Assembly: GCA_018267575.1 (NCBI GenBank)
Contig: JAFDYF010000045.1
Span: 1 to 46,505 of the forward strand
Direction of reading: 5' to 3'
Length of the DNA stretch: 46,505 nt
DNA from: Bacteroidota bacterium
Lineage (GTDB): Bacteria > Bacteroidota > Bacteroidia > Chitinophagales > Chitinophagaceae
This document shows, piece after piece, positions 34,721 to 43,414 of this stretch (its first letter is position 1; each line of letters begins with the position of its first letter). The position numbers were made by a program, and so were the translations under genes. The notes under the pieces are model-generated. The model saw only the letters and a program-made list of their open reading frames with translations. It was not told the origin of the DNA and did not search any database.

Positions 34721-34921
34721 ATGCACAAAAATAGTGTCATCAGATTGTTTGTTTTACTAATCGTGGCCTCGTTTGCCGTGCTACTTGTTTCCCATAAGCA
34801 GGCAAAGAGCAATGCAGAGCAGGACTGCATTAATAGCGGGAAATGCGAGAAAAAAGCACAATCCGATTTTATTTTTCTTGAACCGATTTCAAGGCATTTG
34901 CTCCCCACTTCAGACGATTAA
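34721..34921 (+). CDS. Small membrane-anchored or secreted protein upstream of the sigma factor
   Basis: A 66-residue ORF I do not recognise. It starts MHKNSVIRLFVLLIVASFAVLLV, a clear signal or anchor sequence (residues 7-24), followed by a polar tail with two cysteines (Cys36 and Cys42, DCINSGKCEKK). An exact -7 box stands directly before its ATG. It ends 106 bases before the ECF sigma factor gene, and could be a regulated or regulating member of that locus. Support is the promoter, the signal sequence and the empty surroundings; there is no homology evidence. Confidence 0.55.
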   Translation: MHKNSVIRLFVLLIVASFAVLLVSHKQAKSNAEQDCINSGKCEKKAQSDFIFLEPISRHLLPTSDD

Positions 34922-35027
34922 GATATTTCAAAGATTTTTTCAAAAAGTCCCTCTCAACTGTAACATTTAATTTAGCTGAGCGTATTACATTCAAACCTCC
35001 AACTGAACCAATAATAGTCAGCTGTTT

Positions 35028-35513
35028 ATGACAGAACAAGAGTATAACGAATGTGTAAGCAAACATGCTGACCATGTTTTCCGCTTTATTGTGAAAAACC
35101 TGCGGCATGAAGAAGATGCTCGTGATGTGGTGCAAACCGCCTATGAGAAATTATGGCGCAATAGAAAGGAAATAGAATCTAGCAAAAGTAAATCTTATCT
35201 TTTTACCATTGCTTACCACCAGATGATTGACCATATCCGTAAAGTGAAAAGGATACAACTAAAGGAAAACTTTCATGATGAAACGAAGGTTCAGGATAAA
35301 CCAGCAAACAATCTGAAAAAAGTATTGGAAGAAGCGTTGGCAAGATTGAATGAAACACAAAGATCCTTGGTATTGCTAAAAGACTATGAAGGATATAGCT
35401 ATGAAGAGATTGGCCAAATCACCGGACTGAACGAAAGCCAGGTAAAAGTTTACTTGCACCGTGCCCGCTTGCAATTAAAAAACTATCTGGTAAAACCAGA
35501 AAACGTAATTTAA
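35028..35513 (+). CDS. ECF-type RNA polymerase sigma factor
   Basis: A 161-residue sigma-70 family factor with region 2 (about 11-78, EDARDVVQTAYEKLWRN and SYLFTIAYHQMIDHIR) and region 4 (about 103-155, NETQRSLVLLKDYEGYSYEEIGQITGLNESQVKVYLHRAR). It lacks regions 1 and 3, as ECF factors do. The next gene starts one base after its stop and encodes a membrane protein with anti-sigma-like features, so the pair is probably a signal-responsive switch. Which signal it answers is unknown. Confidence 0.93.
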   Translation: MTEQEYNECVSKHADHVFRFIVKNLRHEEDARDVVQTAYEKLWRNRKEIESSKSKSYLFTIAYHQMIDHIRKVKRIQLKENFHDETKVQDKPANNLKKVLEEALARLNETQRSLVLLKDYEGYSYEEIGQITGLNESQVKVYLHRARLQLKNYLVKPENVI

Positions 35514-35514
35514 T

Positions 35515-36645
35515 ATGATTACCCGCAATAATTATGAAGAGTTCTTCTTGCTATATGTAGACAATGAACTGTCTGCAATAGAAAGAAAAGCCGTGGAAGA
35601 TTTTATTGCCCAAAATCCTGACCTGGCACACGAACTGAGCATATTGCAGCAATCGACCCTTCCCCCTGAAGAGCTTATACTTTTTCCTGATAAAAATTTA
35701 CTGTTCAAGCATACTACCGAAAGCTCCTTATTAAACTTTTCCAATTATGAAACATATTTTTTGTTGTATATAGACAATGAGCTCGATGCCGCAACCAAAC
35801 TTGAAGTAGAAAGATTTGCACAACAGAATCCCAAGCTTGAAGAAGAATTAGGCATTTTGCAATGCGCAAAGCTCGAACCTGACCCTTCCATCGTTTTTGA
35901 GGATAAAGAAGTTTTATATAGAAAAGAAGAAAAGAAAAAGCCGATATCTTTTGCTTGGTTGAGCGCGGCCGCAATAGCCATTTTGCTGGTAACCGGGTTT
36001 CTTATCAATCACTACAAAACATTTACCGATTCCAAGGAAAATAACAGCGTGACACAGAATGCCTACAAGCAAGAAAAAGCTGCCATTGAAAAAAACAATA
36101 AAAAACAAGAACCCTCTGTAACTCCAATACACTCTGATACGTTCAATAAAAAAGCAGTAGCAATTAAAGAACCCGATGAGAAAAGCAACCAACCTGAAAC
36201 CAAAATTGCAACTTGGAAAAAGAGAAAAGAAAATATTGACCCGATAGATAATCACAATGATAATGTGATGATTTCTTCGAATGAAAAAAACAAGAACCAA
36301 ACAGTGTTGCCGACCTTGGATAATAAAACTGAAAAGCCAAAAATCATTATTGAAAAGAATCCAACTCAGGTTGCTATCACGCCAGTTAATGATTCAAGCA
36401 AACAGGTTGCCAAAGTTGACAAACCTGTAAAAACCGAGAAAAGCAACACAGGCTATTATTATATACAGCAAGTAGCGATGAATAGTAACAACGTTGAATA
36501 CATTAATATAGCCAATACTTCTGTAAACAAGAATAAGCTGCGTGGCCTCTTTAGAAAAGTGTCCCGGGTTTTAGAAAAAACAACGAATGCCAATGACAAC
36601 AATAAGCATTCGCTTGCCATCGGGAATATTCATGTATCATTATAA
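35515..36645 (+). CDS. Probable membrane anti-sigma factor with duplicated N-terminal module
   Basis: A 376-residue protein following the sigma gene with a one-base gap. The N-terminus holds a tandem duplication: residues 6-65 and 77-136 share NYExxFLLYxDNEL..A....VExFxxQNPxLxxELxxLQ and a further PDK/EDK..L(Y/F) ending. The pattern resembles cytoplasmic sigma-binding domains of anti-sigma factors. A single transmembrane helix follows (about 146-164), then a long Lys/Asn-rich, low-complexity periplasmic region and a short conserved-looking end (residues ~310-376). The role is inferred from gene order and topology; no zinc-binding HxxxCxxC motif is present. Confidence 0.75.
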   Translation: MITRNNYEEFFLLYVDNELSAIERKAVEDFIAQNPDLAHELSILQQSTLPPEELILFPDKNLLFKHTTESSLLNFSNYETYFLLYIDNELDAATKLEVERFAQQNPKLEEELGILQCAKLEPDPSIVFEDKEVLYRKEEKKKPISFAWLSAAAIAILLVTGFLINHYKTFTDSKENNSVTQNAYKQEKAAIEKNNKKQEPSVTPIHSDTFNKKAVAIKEPDEKSNQPETKIATWKKRKENIDPIDNHNDNVMISSNEKNKNQTVLPTLDNKTEKPKIIIEKNPTQVAITPVNDSSKQVAKVDKPVKTEKSNTGYYYIQQVAMNSNNVEYINIANTSVNKNKLRGLFRKVSRVLEKTTNANDNNKHSLAIGNIHVSL

Positions 36646-36668
36646 AATCAATATTTAATAAGGAAAGT

Positions 36669-37502
36669 ATGAAAGGGAAATTGTTATTGATAGCAGCATG
36701 TTGCTTCTCACTTTGCAGCCAGGCACAGACCGATTCCACAGGCAAAAGCAGTTTGGATAACCAAAGCGATACCATCCATATTGGTAATATGACCATTGTG
36801 CGGAATGGGAAATCTGTTGGAGAGGATAGTATCGTAATAAATACTCATTCGCACCATTATATGCCTTCAAATATCAGCACCAACTGGCTGATCTTTGACC
36901 TCGGTTTCAACAACTATATTGACAATACCAGTTACGCCTCTGCAGCAGCCCAACAATTGGCACCGGGAGCCACAGGTGATTGGTTCAAACTGCGGAATGG
37001 AAAGTCAGTGAATGTGAATATCTGGGTATTTATGCAAAGGCTAAACCTGATCAAACATGTGGTAAACCTGAAATACGGGTTGGGTCTCGAACTCAACAAT
37101 TATCGTTATTCCTCCCCCCTTCTCTATTCGGAAAACCCGGCCACCTCGATTGCCTATGATGATGCTAGGCATTATAAAAAAGACAAGTTGGCTGCAGATT
37201 ATGTTACGGTACCGCTCATGCTCAATTTCAATCTTACGCCCCATAGACGCAACTATTTTGGATTTAGTGCTGGTGCCAGCGTGGGCTATCTGTATTCTTC
37301 CAGACAAAAAATAATTACCGCCGAAAACGGGAAGCAGAAAAAACATGATGATTTTGGTTTGGATCCCTGGAAAATATCGTGGGTGGGTGAAGTCCAATTG
37401 GGCGTTATTAAATTCTATGGTTCCTATGCAATGAAAAGCATGTTCAAAAATGCACTCGACCAAACACCTTACAGTTTTGGGATAAGATTCTCTAATTGGT
37501 AA
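36669..37502 (+). CDS. Outer-membrane beta-barrel protein of the sigma locus
   Basis: A 277-residue protein with a signal peptide ending CSQAQ and a body of alternating amphipathic strands ending in an aromatic residue (FGIRFSNW), as in PorT-like beta-barrels. Strand-like segments include VNLKYGLGLELNNYRY, AADYVTVPLMLNFNL and NYFGFSAGASVGYLYSS. It starts 23 bases after the anti-sigma gene and must be in the same operon. Possible roles are sensing or carrying out the envelope response; no closer function can be assigned. Confidence 0.82.
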   Translation: MKGKLLLIAACCFSLCSQAQTDSTGKSSLDNQSDTIHIGNMTIVRNGKSVGEDSIVINTHSHHYMPSNISTNWLIFDLGFNNYIDNTSYASAAAQQLAPGATGDWFKLRNGKSVNVNIWVFMQRLNLIKHVVNLKYGLGLELNNYRYSSPLLYSENPATSIAYDDARHYKKDKLAADYVTVPLMLNFNLTPHRRNYFGFSAGASVGYLYSSRQKIITAENGKQKKHDDFGLDPWKISWVGEVQLGVIKFYGSYAMKSMFKNALDQTPYSFGIRFSNW

Positions 37503-37755
37503 TGGCTCAATGCCAATAAGGGGCAAGAAGATACTCGGGAAAAAAGATATACTTAATTATCAACTGATAATCTCTGAAGGTTTTATAGGGCTAATACAAA
37601 ACCCCTTGTAAAACAATACTGTTGAAGGTTTTCTCCCACTATATATAAGTTCTTTGAACATAGCTAATTTGAGAAGAAATCGTTAAAAACTTTGTCCCAA
37701 AAAATATATTTACTGGCACAGCGTTTGAAACTATTATTCGAAAAACACTGGCGGT

Positions 37756-38313
37756 ATGGGCACAAAAAAAATCTTCCTTTTTAGCCTATTGGCACTGAGT
37801 CTTTTCTCTTTCAGGGATACCAATTCCCGGAACGTGAAAAAAAATATTTTCCACCGCACCCTAAATACTGAGGGGGATGTCTATGTCATCATCGTGAAAT
37901 CCGATTATGAACTGAAAGTGTACGATAAAGAAGGATGGTATGCTACTTACCCTGTTGTGTTTGGCAGTAAATCATTGGAGGATAAAATGTTGGAGGGTGA
38001 CCGCAAAACACCCGAAGGCCTTTATCATATAGTAATTAAAAAGCCAGATGCCAAATGGGATAAGATGATGCTTCTTGATTATCCAACGAAGGCAGATTAT
38101 GACAAATTCAAGCTGCGCAAAGCTCAAGGGCTCATCCCGAAAAATGCAAAAATCGGCAATGGGATTGGGATTCACGGCACCTGGAACCATGATGATATGG
38201 CCATTGACCTATATCAAAACTGGACCAATGGTTGCATCTCCCTCAAACGCGAAGATGTGGAAGAACTGTATGACCTCTTACCAATTGGCACCAAGGTTAT
38301 TATACAAAAGTGA
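37756..38313 (+). CDS. L,D-transpeptidase (YkuD domain)
   Basis: Cross-links peptidoglycan or attaches proteins to it, in the periplasm. The 185-residue protein has an N-terminal signal (about 1-19) and one YkuD domain with His140 in GIHGTWNHDDM and the nucleophile Cys160 in NWTNGCISLKREDVEEL. The pattern YELKVYDKEGWYATYPVVFGS marks the strand with the early substrate-binding residues. Catalytic residues are intact. The gene stands alone between the sigma locus and a repeat region. Confidence 0.9.
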   Translation: MGTKKIFLFSLLALSLFSFRDTNSRNVKKNIFHRTLNTEGDVYVIIVKSDYELKVYDKEGWYATYPVVFGSKSLEDKMLEGDRKTPEGLYHIVIKKPDAKWDKMMLLDYPTKADYDKFKLRKAQGLIPKNAKIGNGIGIHGTWNHDDMAIDLYQNWTNGCISLKREDVEELYDLLPIGTKVIIQK

Positions 38314-38328
38314 GAATAGATTTTTTTT

Positions 38329-38499
38329 GCCACTGATTTTATGATTGTTTTTAGATAAGGTTCTTTATTATATTCAATCTGTGCATCAGTAGCTAAAAGA
38401 AGATTGCCACTGATTATGTGATTTGTTATGATGGCGTTCCATATTTCCCAATCAGCGCATCAGTGGCTTTCATTTTTTATCAATCAGTGAATCAGTGGC
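38329..38499. repeat. AATCAGTGGC-family inverted repeats, locus 2
   Basis: Between convergent genes: GCCACTGATT at 38329-38338, a further GCCACTGATT near 38394, an AATCAGCGCATCAGTGGC variant near 38449-38466 and AATCAGTGAATCAGTGGC at 38482-38499, the last identical to the arm at 7808-7825. The arrangement gives large inverted pairs. Confidence 0.75.
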
Positions 38500-38514
38500 T
38501 ATAATTTTTAAAGT

Positions 38515-40452
38515 TTATACCCTCCCATTTTTAATTTCATCCACAACACCGGGGTCCAACAACGTAGTAGTGTCCCCAAGGTTTTGTGTTTCCCCTTCAG
38601 CAATTTTTCTGAGAATACGGCGCATTATTTTCCCGCTTCTCGTTTTTGGCAGCCCGGGCACAAACTGTATTTTATCGGGTTTAGCAATGGGACCGATGAC
38701 CCTGGTCACCGTTTGAAGAATATCTTTTCTGTTTAGCTCCACATCATTTTGATGCCCATTATAAATCACATAAGCATAAATGCCCTGCCCTTTGATATCG
38801 TGAGGATAACCCACCACGGCACTTTCCACAACACCGGCATGCATGTTGATGGCATTCTCCACTTCTGCCGTTCCGATGCGGTGGCCGCTTACGTTCAATA
38901 CATCATCCACACGACCAGTAATGCGATAATTTCCTTCCTCATCCCGCAACGCTCCATCGCCTGTAAAATAGAGGTTCGGATAAGTAGCAAAATAATTGGT
39001 ACGGCAACGTTCATGATCACCGTAAGTAGTGCGAATAATCGCAGGCCATGGGTTCTTTATACATAGATTGCCTTTGTAAAGACCATGTTCATCTTTTTCC
39101 GTCACTTCTTTCCCGCTCTCATCTACCAATATTGGATGAATGCCTGGCAGCGGCAATGTAGCCCATGAAGGTCGTGCCGGTGTTATTCCTGCCAAATTTG
39201 AAATCAATATACCTCCCGTCTCGGTTTGCCACCAAGTATCTACAATTGGGCATTTGCCCTTGCCAATATTTTCATCGTACCAATGCCATGCTTCTTCATT
39301 GATGGGCTCGCCCACCGTACCCAAAATTTTTAAGGTAGAAAGATCTTTTCCTTTCAATGGATCCAAGCCAAAACCCATCAAGCTGCGGATAGCCGTGGGT
39401 GCGGTGTACAAAATATTCACCTTGTGCCTATCCACAATATCCCAAAACCTTCCTGCATCTGGCCAAGTGGGCACCCCTTCAAACATGAGTGAAGTGGCTC
39501 CCGCACTCAAGGGACCATAAGCAATATAACTATGTCCTGTGATCCACCCTATATCAGCGGTACAGAAAAAAATATCACCCGGTTGGTACTGAAATACATT
39601 TACAAAAGTATAGTTTGTCCATACCATATAGCCAGCACAGGTATGTACCACTCCTTTGGGTTTTCCCGTACTTCCAGAAGTATATAATATAAATAGTGGG
39701 TCCTCTGCATCCATTTCTTCGGCAGGAAAAGAAACCACCCCATCTTTTTCTACCTGTGTTTCTGCAAAATCCATTTCATCCTCCCACCACACATCGCGGC
39801 CCTTGATCATGGAAACAGGGGTGCGAGTGCGGGTATATACGATCACTCTCTTCACGGTTCTATTCCCAATCAACGCATCATCAATCACACTTTTCAATGG
39901 TATGTCCTTACCACCTCTGTAAGCACCATCGCAAGTGATGATGAATTCAGCTTGCGCATCATATAGGCGGTCGGCAATGCTCTGTGCACTGAACCCACCA
40001 AAGATCACACTATGTACGGCACCAATCCTTGCACATCCTAAAACAGCGTAAACCAGTTCGGGCACCATGCCCATATAAATACAAACCCGGTCCCCTTTTT
40101 TTACGCCATTGTTCTTGAGCATTTGCGCCACTTGACAAACCCTTTTGTGCAAGCGGTTATAGGTCACCGTTCGCACCCGGTCCTCGGGGTTATTGGGTTC
40201 CCAAATAAAAGCAGGCTTTTCACCCATGGTAGCCAAATGGCGGTCGATACAATTTTCCGTGATATTTAATTTGCCTCCTAAAAACCAACGCACATGCGGC
40301 TCGATGAAATTCCAATCGAGCACCTTATCCCATTTTTTTCTCCATTGAAAATTTTCGGCAATTTCCCCCCAAAAGGCTTCGGGGTCTTCTTCACTTTTTT
40401 TGTAGGCTGACTTGTATTCCTCTAACGACTTAATTTGATAGGAGTAACTCAT
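38515..40452 (-). CDS. acs: Acetyl-CoA synthetase (acetate-CoA ligase)
   Basis: Makes acetyl-CoA from acetate, ATP and CoA. The 645-residue length and motifs match AcsA: the P-loop YTSGSTGKPKG at 257-267, DTWWQTETGG, GRVDDVLNVSGHRIGTAEVE and the acetylation-site lysine Lys608 in PKTRSGKIMRR, so activity may be regulated by reversible lysine acetylation. A near-match to the -7 box (TGATTTTG, minus strand 40457-40464) stands four bases before the ATG. No regulator or acetyltransferase gene is near. Confidence 0.96.
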   Translation of the reverse strand: MSYSYQIKSLEEYKSAYKKSEEDPEAFWGEIAENFQWRKKWDKVLDWNFIEPHVRWFLGGKLNITENCIDRHLATMGEKPAFIWEPNNPEDRVRTVTYNRLHKRVCQVAQMLKNNGVKKGDRVCIYMGMVPELVYAVLGCARIGAVHSVIFGGFSAQSIADRLYDAQAEFIITCDGAYRGGKDIPLKSVIDDALIGNRTVKRVIVYTRTRTPVSMIKGRDVWWEDEMDFAETQVEKDGVVSFPAEEMDAEDPLFILYTSGSTGKPKGVVHTCAGYMVWTNYTFVNVFQYQPGDIFFCTADIGWITGHSYIAYGPLSAGATSLMFEGVPTWPDAGRFWDIVDRHKVNILYTAPTAIRSLMGFGLDPLKGKDLSTLKILGTVGEPINEEAWHWYDENIGKGKCPIVDTWWQTETGGILISNLAGITPARPSWATLPLPGIHPILVDESGKEVTEKDEHGLYKGNLCIKNPWPAIIRTTYGDHERCRTNYFATYPNLYFTGDGALRDEEGNYRITGRVDDVLNVSGHRIGTAEVENAINMHAGVVESAVVGYPHDIKGQGIYAYVIYNGHQNDVELNRKDILQTVTRVIGPIAKPDKIQFVPGLPKTRSGKIMRRILRKIAEGETQNLGDTTTLLDPGVVDEIKNGRV

Positions 40453-40559
40453 ATAGCAAAATCATTTTTGAGACCCTAAATGTAAATAATATCGAAAATA
40501 AATTATCACTTATCTTTCATTTTTAACTTTAAAGCGGCCATCTTCAATATATTTAGCCA

Positions 40560-41717
40560 ATGAAACTTGTTTATTTTCTCCTATTCGTTTTGGGCTTCAC
40601 GCTTTGTTCTTGCAACAATCTTGACAAGAACAAAGCAACCGAACAAAAAATGGCTGATAGCAGTTGGGCTTTGATCCCCTTTGTAAAAGCAGATAGCGTA
40701 AATCCCATTCTTTCCCCCGGCAATGGTTCATTTATATGTCCCATCAGGAATGAAAAAGTGTTATGGGAAGAAAAAGATGTTTTCAATCCGGCTATTGTGG
40801 TGAAAGATGGAAAAATCTTCATGCTTTATCGTGCACAGGCCAAAACAGGCAAACCTGACGGCACTTCTAGGATTGGCTTAGCCGAAAGCAGTGACGGGTT
40901 TCATTTTACCCGTCGCGAAGAACCCGTTTTGTTCCCAGCCAATGATGATGAAAAAAAATACGAATGGCAGGGTGGATGCGAAGACCCTCGGGTGGTGGAA
41001 GACAGCAGCGGCACTTATTATATGACCTATACTGCTTTTGATGGAAAGATGGCTAGACTATTGGTAGCAAGTTCCACCGATTTGATTCATTGGAAAAAAT
41101 GGGGAGCGGCTTTTGCAAAAGCCTATAATGGAAAATACATCGATAAATGGAGCAAGTCGGGTTCGATTGTTTCTAAATATGTGGATGGAAAAATCATCGC
41201 TACCAAAATCAATGGGAAATATTGGATGTATTGGGGCGACCAAAATATTTGGGCCGCCACTTCGGACGATTTGATCAACTGGGCACCTGTAGAAATGCAG
41301 GCAAACGAAAAACCGCCCATTGATCTGAGGGGACAAGCATTGAATATGCCCCAGCTAAAAATAGTGGTGCCGACAAGACAAAAAAAATTCGATAGTGACT
41401 TGGTGGAATCGGGGCCTCCTGCCATGCTTACTAATCAAGGGATTGTGCTTATTTATAACAGTCGCAATATACCGTCGATTGGTGATTCCTCTTTGACCGA
41501 AGGCACTTATACAGCCTCTCAGGTTTTATTGGATAAAAATGATCCCACCAAAATTTTGGAGAGGATGGACAACTATTTTATAAAACCAGATAAGCCTTAT
41601 GAAATCAGTGGCCAGGTGAATCATGTGTGTTTTGTGGAAGGGCTGGCACAGTTCAAGGGGAAATGGTTTTTGTATTATGGAACGGCGGATTCGAAAATTG
41701 CAGTGGCGGTGAAGTGA
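40560..41717 (+). CDS. GH130-like glycoside hydrolase/phosphorylase, lipoprotein
   Basis: A 385-residue five-bladed beta-propeller protein. The signature GGCEDPRVV (Glu141-Asp142-Pro-Arg144) is that of GH130, the family of beta-mannoside phosphorylases and mannosidases; the Asp is the proposed catalytic acid. The N-terminus is a lipoprotein signal with lipobox LCSC (Cys18), so the enzyme is anchored in the periplasm or outer membrane. The propeller strands recur as IFMLYRAQ, TYYMTYTA, YWMYWGDQ and WFLYYGTA. Phosphorylases are usually cytosolic, so an exported form is more likely a hydrolase (inference). No SusC/SusD pair is nearby. Confidence 0.8.
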   Translation: MKLVYFLLFVLGFTLCSCNNLDKNKATEQKMADSSWALIPFVKADSVNPILSPGNGSFICPIRNEKVLWEEKDVFNPAIVVKDGKIFMLYRAQAKTGKPDGTSRIGLAESSDGFHFTRREEPVLFPANDDEKKYEWQGGCEDPRVVEDSSGTYYMTYTAFDGKMARLLVASSTDLIHWKKWGAAFAKAYNGKYIDKWSKSGSIVSKYVDGKIIATKINGKYWMYWGDQNIWAATSDDLINWAPVEMQANEKPPIDLRGQALNMPQLKIVVPTRQKKFDSDLVESGPPAMLTNQGIVLIYNSRNIPSIGDSSLTEGTYTASQVLLDKNDPTKILERMDNYFIKPDKPYEISGQVNHVCFVEGLAQFKGKWFLYYGTADSKIAVAVK

Positions 41718-41737
41718 AAAAGAAAACTTCAAGATGA

Positions 41738-42022
41738 TTAACCAAGTGGCTCCTGATGTGTAGAATACACAGCCAAGATGCTGACAATAGAATTGGTTTC
41801 GTCAATATGGTAATGAACCAAAAAAGGAAATTTTTTTACCTGTGCACAACGTATGCTGTCATATCTTATTGAAGCAAAGTAAGGGTTACGACGTATGGCA
41901 TTTAAGGTAGTTTGCAAGTGAGCTATAAATTGATTAGTAACTTCAATTTGTTTACTTTCATAATAGGCAACCGCTTCCTCCACATCCGTAATGGCATCCG
42001 GCGAAAAGACTACAGTAAACAT
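41738..42022 (-). CDS. RelE/ParE-superfamily toxin
   Basis: A 94-residue protein with the RelE/ParE layout: an opening strand (FTVVFSPDAITDVEEAVAYYE), two helices, then RYDSIRCAQVKKFPFLVHYHIDE and a final strand SIVSILAVYSTHQEP. ParE-type members poison gyrase, RelE-type members cut mRNA on the ribosome; sequence alone does not decide. The gene follows the putative antitoxin with a one-base gap and is convergent to the GH130 gene. Confidence 0.82.
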   Translation of the reverse strand: MFTVVFSPDAITDVEEAVAYYESKQIEVTNQFIAHLQTTLNAIRRNPYFASIRYDSIRCAQVKKFPFLVHYHIDETNSIVSILAVYSTHQEPLG

Positions 42023-42023
42023 A

Positions 42024-42245
42024 CTATTTTACGAATTGCTTGATTTTTGTAGTAGCTTCTTTCCACCCTATCGGTTTTACTGAATTTTTATTGAGGGCTT
42101 TCAGCCTTTTGCCTACTTCCTTTTTTTGCCATTCGGGGATAGGAGGTTGTTCTAAAAATTCTACGGCCTCCATTTTTTGAAGGTCTTTAATTACATCATT
42201 TGCGTAATTCTTTTTTATCCTGATATAGTAAGTTGTTGATGCCAT
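42024..42245 (-). CDS. Putative antitoxin of the RelE/ParE pair
   Basis: A 73-residue protein directly upstream of the toxin gene. Its C-terminal half (PIPEWQKKEVGKRLKAL...GWKEATTKIKQ) recalls the addiction-module component family, in which a helix and a WxE motif bind the toxin; the N-terminal half is unfamiliar and has no evident DNA-binding motif. The start is set at ATG 42245 (MASTTYYIRIKK); the frame extends ten residues further to 42275, but that extension overlaps the promoter. Confidence 0.7.
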   Translation of the reverse strand: MASTTYYIRIKKNYANDVIKDLQKMEAVEFLEQPPIPEWQKKEVGKRLKALNKNSVKPIGWKEATTKIKQFVK

Positions 42246-42272
42246 ATTAAATTGATGAAATATAGGAATACT

Positions 42273-42280
42273 CAAATTTA
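42273..42280 (-). promoter_or_regulatory. -7 box of the toxin-antitoxin operon
   Basis: On the minus strand TAAATTTG, 27 bases before the antitoxin ATG at 42245. Confidence 0.5.
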
Positions 42281-42346
42281 GTTCATTAATTGATACGATA
42301 AAACGGAAAAGAGATGACCCTGTTACAAACTAGCATCAATGATAAA

Positions 42347-42428
42347 TCATACAATCAGTGGCAATACCCTTTTTAGCCACTGATTCACTGATTGGGAAAA
42401 TGAAGAATAAAATCATAAAATCAGTGGC
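42347..42428. repeat. AATCAGTGGC-family repeats, locus 3
   Basis: Three arms: an AATCATACAATCAGTGGC variant ending at 42362, GCCACTGATTCACTGATT at 42376-42393 and AATCATAAAATCAGTGGC at 42411-42428. It lies between the toxin-antitoxin promoter and gldA. Confidence 0.7.
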
Positions 42429-42490
42429 AATCCCTTTTTGCAAAGCTCTCTATTAGTATTTTCTTTAATTTCGCCCTGTAATCACCCATC

Positions 42491-43411
42491 ATGTCCATTG
42501 AAGTAAAGGAGCTTACAAAGGTTTACGGCGAACAAAAAGCAATTGACGCTATTTCTTTCCAAATAAATAAAGGGGAAATTGTTGGTTTTCTTGGCCCGAA
42601 CGGTGCCGGTAAATCAACGACCATGAAAATTATCACCGGTTATCTTGAACAAGAAAATGGCGATGCTTTTGTATGTGGCATGAACGTGAAGGAAAACCCC
42701 ATTACCACAAAAAAGAAAATCGGTTATCTCCCAGAAGCCAACCCGCTATACCTGGATATGTACGTGAAGGAATACCTTGGTTTCGTTGCCGACGTTCATT
42801 CGGTCAACGGCCAACGGTCATCGACCATCAACAAGGTAATCGACTTAGTTGGTCTGTCTCCTGAGAGCAAAAAGAAAATCGGACAACTTTCCAAAGGATA
42901 TAAACAACGTGTTGGGTTGGCGGCTGCATTGATTCACGAACCTGAAGTACTGATATTGGATGAGCCTACCAGCGGTCTCGATCCCAACCAAATCATCGAG
43001 ATCAGGGAAGTGATCAAAAATCTCGGCAAAGAAAAAACCGTGCTTTTCTCCTCCCATATACTACAGGAAGTGGAAGCCATCTGTGATCGGGTGATCATCA
43101 TTAATAAAGGAAAACTCGTGGCCGACGATACCTTGACCCACTTACAGAACGCAGGCGAGAAGAACCATATCATTTTAGTGGAGTTCAAAGAAAAAGTGGA
43201 TGAATCTTTATTGAAAAACCTCAACGAGGTTATTTCCGTGAAGCAAATGGAAACGGGAGCTTGGAAGTTGGAGACGGGAAACCCGGAACTTGTTCGCAAA
43301 CAATTAATGCAACTGGTTTTGCAGCATAACCTGAATATTGTTTCTTTGCAGAGCGGAGAGCATAGTTTAGAAGAGGTTTTTAGGAATTTGACGAACGTAG
43401 GGAGGAGTTGA
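42491..43411 (+). CDS. gldA: ABC transporter ATPase, GldA type
   Basis: A 306-residue ATP-binding subunit with Walker A GPNGAGKST (35-43), signature LSKGY (133-137), Walker B LILDEP (154-159) and a C-terminal extension of about 85 residues as in GldA. GldA with GldF and GldG is needed for gliding and for the Gld/type IX system in flavobacteria; many non-gliding Bacteroidota keep homologues. The membrane subunits are not adjacent here, so the partner must lie elsewhere. The upstream box TAATTTCG (42466-42473, one mismatch to the -7 consensus) is a plausible promoter. Confidence 0.87.
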   Translation: MSIEVKELTKVYGEQKAIDAISFQINKGEIVGFLGPNGAGKSTTMKIITGYLEQENGDAFVCGMNVKENPITTKKKIGYLPEANPLYLDMYVKEYLGFVADVHSVNGQRSSTINKVIDLVGLSPESKKKIGQLSKGYKQRVGLAAALIHEPEVLILDEPTSGLDPNQIIEIREVIKNLGKEKTVLFSSHILQEVEAICDRVIIINKGKLVADDTLTHLQNAGEKNHIILVEFKEKVDESLLKNLNEVISVKQMETGAWKLETGNPELVRKQLMQLVLQHNLNIVSLQSGEHSLEEVFRNLTNVGRS

Positions 43412-43414
43412 GAT

